A program made the translations under genes and the position numbers. Positions 61,705-64,000 of a stretch of DNA of 64,000 nucleotides are shown piece by piece. The notes beneath the pieces are model-generated. The model made no database searches. It saw only the letters and a program-made list of their open reading frames with translations, and was not told the origin of the DNA. Origin of the DNA: Xanthomonas sacchari (GTDB lineage Bacteria; Pseudomonadota; Gammaproteobacteria; Xanthomonadales; Xanthomonadaceae). The stretch's first letter is position 1. The number at the start of each line of letters is the position of its first letter. Location of the stretch: contig NZ_CP100647.1 in NCBI RefSeq assembly GCF_024266585.1, positions 3,205,001-3,269,000 of the forward strand, written 5' to 3'.

Positions 61705-62048
61705 GCGCGATCGGGTTTTCGACCGTTACGTCCAGCCGACGCGACCCAGGCCGCCGCGGGAGCGACTTCAGGTGACCTCCAACGGCAGGACAGCGAAAGC
61801 AGAGTACGAGAGGTGCGCTTCCGTCACGACGAACGACGCAGAACGCCATGTCGGCTTGTGCCACCGTCGTGACCGAAGCCGCTCCTGCGGTGTGGCTGGC
61901 CGACGCGCCACCGCAGCGCCTGCAACCATGACGAACGCAATGGCGAACGCCCCGACGTCGACCGCCGTCTGAACCGAGACCCCGTTCGGCCGCACCTCGC
62001 GCACGGCGCAGCACGCCCCGCACAACACCGTGCGCCCGCCGGCAACCG
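61705..62048. other. Convergent gap with decayed palindrome arms
   Basis: 344 bases between paoC and mocA. GGGAGCGACTTCAGGTGAC (near 61758) and CCGAAGCCGCTCCTGCGG (61874-61891) are degenerate arms of the GAGCGGCTTCAGCCGCGAC family, spaced about 115 bp apart. A 66-codon open frame inside it lacks coding signs. Confidence 0.6.
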
Positions 62049-62657
62049 CTACGACGGATCCAGCCACCCCTTTGCCACCGCCGCCTCCACGTCCTGCGGC
62101 GTGTCCAGGTCCAGGGCCAATGCCGGTGCGGCGATGCAGCCCAGGCTGTCCGGCGCCAGCGTCGCGAACAGCGCGCGCAAGCCCTCGTCGCCGGCCAATG
62201 GCAAAGCGCGCCAGCGCTGCTGCGCCACCACCGCCGGCATCCCGCGCACGCCCGCGTAGGCGCTGACCGCGCAACCGGACGCCGCCCGCGCGGCCGCGGC
62301 CAACAGGTCCTGCAGATGCGCCGCGGCCAGCGCGGGCTGGTCGCAGCCGAGCACCAGGCTGCGGGCGATCGCGGCATCGTCGCGTACCGCCGCGCGCAGG
62401 CAGTCCAGGCTGCCGCCCATGCCGGTGGACCAGTCCGGATTGCGCACGCATTCCACCGGCAATCCGTCCAGCAACGGATACAGCGCCTCGGCGTGCGCGC
62501 CCAGCACCACCACGCAGCGCGCGGGCGCCGTGGATAGCGCCAGACGCACGACCCGACGCAACAGGGGTTCGCCGGCGCTGGTCAGCGCCTGCTTGGCGCG
62601 GCCGAGGCGGCGGCTGCCGCCGGCGGCCAGGATCAGCGCCGCGTGCGCCTGCGCCAT
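62049..62657 (-). CDS. mocA: MobA-like NTP transferase, molybdopterin cytidylyltransferase
   Basis: 202 residues. LILAAGGSRRLGRAKQAL is the nucleotide-binding loop and GCDQPALAAAHL carries the metal Asp. It is expected to form the cytosine dinucleotide of the Mo cofactor for PaoC. The gene overlaps xdhC by one base (TGATG) and faces paoABC. Confidence 0.88.
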   Translation of the reverse strand: MAQAHAALILAAGGSRRLGRAKQALTSAGEPLLRRVVRLALSTAPARCVVVLGAHAEALYPLLDGLPVECVRNPDWSTGMGGSLDCLRAAVRDDAAIARSLVLGCDQPALAAAHLQDLLAAAARAASGCAVSAYAGVRGMPAVVAQQRWRALPLAGDEGLRALFATLAPDSLGCIAAPALALDLDTPQDVEAAVAKGWLDPS

Positions 62658-63706
62658 CAGCCGCCGCCCTCGGCCAGCCGTCGCGGCGCCGCCGCCAGCG
62701 CATCGCGATGCGATCGCCGCAGCCTGTCGCTGGCCTGCGCGACCGCGCTCAGCCGCGGCGGCGCGGCCCGGCTGGCCTGCAATTGCGCGGCGATGCTCAG
62801 CGCGATCGCTTCCGCGCCATTGCCTCCCAGGCGCAGCCCGATCGGCGAATGCAGGCGCGGCGACAACTGCGCGCGTTGCGTCGGGCTCAGCAAACGGAAC
62901 AGGTCCTCGCGTCGCCGCACCGGCCCCAGCAGACCGAGGAACGGGATCGCGCTGCCGGCCAGCGCATCCAGCGCTTCGCGATCCAGTTCGAAATTGTGGT
63001 GCATCACCAGCGCCGCATCGCTGCCGGCACAGTCGGCCAGCGCGCGTGTCGGCGTGCACGCCAGGGCGCGATCGGCCAACGCAGCCAACGCAGACCAGCG
63101 CGGCCGCTGTTCGACCAGGGTGGTCATCCAGCCCAACTGCCGCAGCAAGGGCAGCAGCAAGGCGGTTTCCGGGCCGGCACCGAAGACGCTGACCCTCGGC
63201 GCCGGCGGCACGTGCACCTCGCCAGCGCGCGGAGCCGCAGACAGCGTGTGCCACGGCAGGCACCACCGCAACGCCTGATCGGCCACGCTGGCGGCGATGC
63301 CGCCGTCGACATCCAGCGCCAGGGTCAAGCCACCGCGCCCCTGCAGCCAGGCCTGGGCCAGCTCCTCGAAACCGGGCAAGGCGAGCAGCGGCAACAAGGC
63401 CAGGTGCAGGCGGCCGCGGCAACCGGCGGACGAACCCGACAGCAGGTCTTCGTCCTCGCGCGTATCGATCTCCATCCACACCGGCATGCCGGCGACGGCG
63501 GCCTCGGCGGCGCACCGCGCGATCTCCGGCTCCAGGCAACCGCCGCTGAGCCAGCCTTGCTGTGCGCCATCGGCGCCGAACAAGGCCATCGCGCCGGCAT
63601 GCGCGTAGGTGGAGCCTTCGCGGGCCATCGCCACGGCCAGGACCGCGGGCGCGCCGCGACGGCAGGCGTCGAGGGCATCATGGAGACAGTGTCGGGCAGC
63701 GGACAT
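62657..63706 (-). CDS. XdhC/CoxI-family Mo-enzyme maturation factor
   Basis: 349 residues of the XdhC family. N-terminal MAREGSTYAHAGAMALF and LSGGCLEPEIAR, then a Rossmann domain beginning VSVFGAGPETALLLPLL and C-terminal HSPIGLRLGGNGAEAIALSIAAQL. XdhC proteins load the Mo cofactor and add sulfur for xanthine-oxidase-family enzymes; PaoD is the E. coli counterpart. Start ATG 63706. Confidence 0.9.
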   Translation of the reverse strand: MSAARHCLHDALDACRRGAPAVLAVAMAREGSTYAHAGAMALFGADGAQQGWLSGGCLEPEIARCAAEAAVAGMPVWMEIDTREDEDLLSGSSAGCRGRLHLALLPLLALPGFEELAQAWLQGRGGLTLALDVDGGIAASVADQALRWCLPWHTLSAAPRAGEVHVPPAPRVSVFGAGPETALLLPLLRQLGWMTTLVEQRPRWSALAALADRALACTPTRALADCAGSDAALVMHHNFELDREALDALAGSAIPFLGLLGPVRRREDLFRLLSPTQRAQLSPRLHSPIGLRLGGNGAEAIALSIAAQLQASRAAPPRLSAVAQASDRLRRSHRDALAAAPRRLAEGGG

Positions 63707-63947
63707 GCGGCGGCCAGGCGAAGGGGGAATCCGGAGCCTAAGCAGCGGCCTGTGGTCGCGAGGTGACCCTGGTCGCCGTTCGCAGGCCTCGCGTTCGCGG
63801 GGACCGCAGCGCACGAAGTGTGCGACCGTCGCGATCCTGCGATCGGCCCTGTATGGCACCGCGCCGGCGCCCGGCGCCCGGCGCTCCGCCGCGGATGCCG
63901 CTGCCGTCGAGCGGGCGCCATCCGCCATCCGTGACGGCGACGGGCCG

Positions 63948-64000
63948 CTAGGGCAGATGAAACCGCTCGAAGCGTTGCAGCGCCGCGTCGACCGCCGCCT
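63948..64000 (-). CDS. 3' end of an unidentified gene
   Basis: On the minus strand the frame AAVDAALQRFERFHLP ends in TAG at 63948-63950. It continues off the window edge; the helix-like residues look coding. No family can be named from 17 codons. Confidence 0.45.
   Translation of the reverse strand, partial: AAVDAALQRFERFHLP

Overview
The window is about 70% GC and gene-dense, with strongly G/C-ending codons. It reads as chromosomal DNA of Xanthomonas or a very close relative (Xanthomonadaceae). The reasons are an NPP-type phosphodiesterase lipoprotein, pectin-related genes (pectinesterase, KdgT-type permease), several c-di-GMP enzymes, PaoABC, and two dispersed intergenic repeat families: palindromes built on AGGAGCGGCTTCAGCCGCGAC-like arms, and ATTCCC-heptad tracts. 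I see no rRNA, tRNA, CRISPR array, prophage or insertion sequence. Most of the window is core genome with short accessory operons.

Layout. 1-1901: 3' part of dihydroorotase coupled to an M23 peptidase. 2320-4982: an overlapping pair of a permuted-papain (YiiX-like) hydrolase and a membrane diguanylate cyclase. 5336-6517: secreted pectinesterase. 6546-10582: squalene/phytoene synthase-like protein, gph, ubiG, an MTA/SAH-type deaminase and a small ORF. 10692-12395: efp divergent from epmB. 12456-15541: a PhnD-like binding protein coupled to a HAMP-GGDEF-EAL protein. 15666-17370: trmJ/suhB divergent pair. 17371-22750: AraC regulator, TonB receptor, PepSY reductase-like protein and two small membrane proteins, an iron-uptake-like operon with overlapping genes. 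23247-25394: poly-HAMP chemoreceptor behind a good sigma-28 promoter match. 25717-30426: secF, secD, yajC and tgt. 30561-34437: ABC exporter, a repeat-filled gap with a 97-bp tandem repeat, and a serine hydrolase. 34784-37799: DUF72 protein, KdgT-like permease, EamA transporter. 37962-42482: GAF-GGDEF, RluF, DEAD-box helicase, S4 protein. 43071-46903: FAD hydroxylase, MAPEG and small envelope proteins, ClpP-fold-like lipoprotein. 47065-49061: Ada-AlkA fusion coupled to Ogt (alkylation repair). 49172-51935: NPP phosphodiesterase and CLC antiporter. 52103-55040: long-tailed bTHX ribosomal protein, MerC-like protein and ZnuD-like receptor around a Zur-box-like palindrome. 55154-57335: SDR/LysR pair and an SMR transporter. 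57680-63706: paoABC facing mocA/xdhC, a molybdenum aldehyde oxidoreductase and its maturation factors.

Functional links visible in the sequence: many translationally coupled pairs (ATGA, GTGA or TGATG overlaps); three GGDEF proteins with different sensory inputs; a zinc-responsive-looking divergent promoter; and EF-P carrying its modifiable lysine next to the enzyme that makes the beta-lysine donor. The least described items are the two c-di-GMP couplings (YiiX-like/DGC and PhnD/GGDEF-EAL), the histone-H1-like tail on bTHX, the MerC/ZnuD/Zur-box unit and the ClpP-fold-like lipoprotein. All functional claims come from reading motifs; no database search was run.
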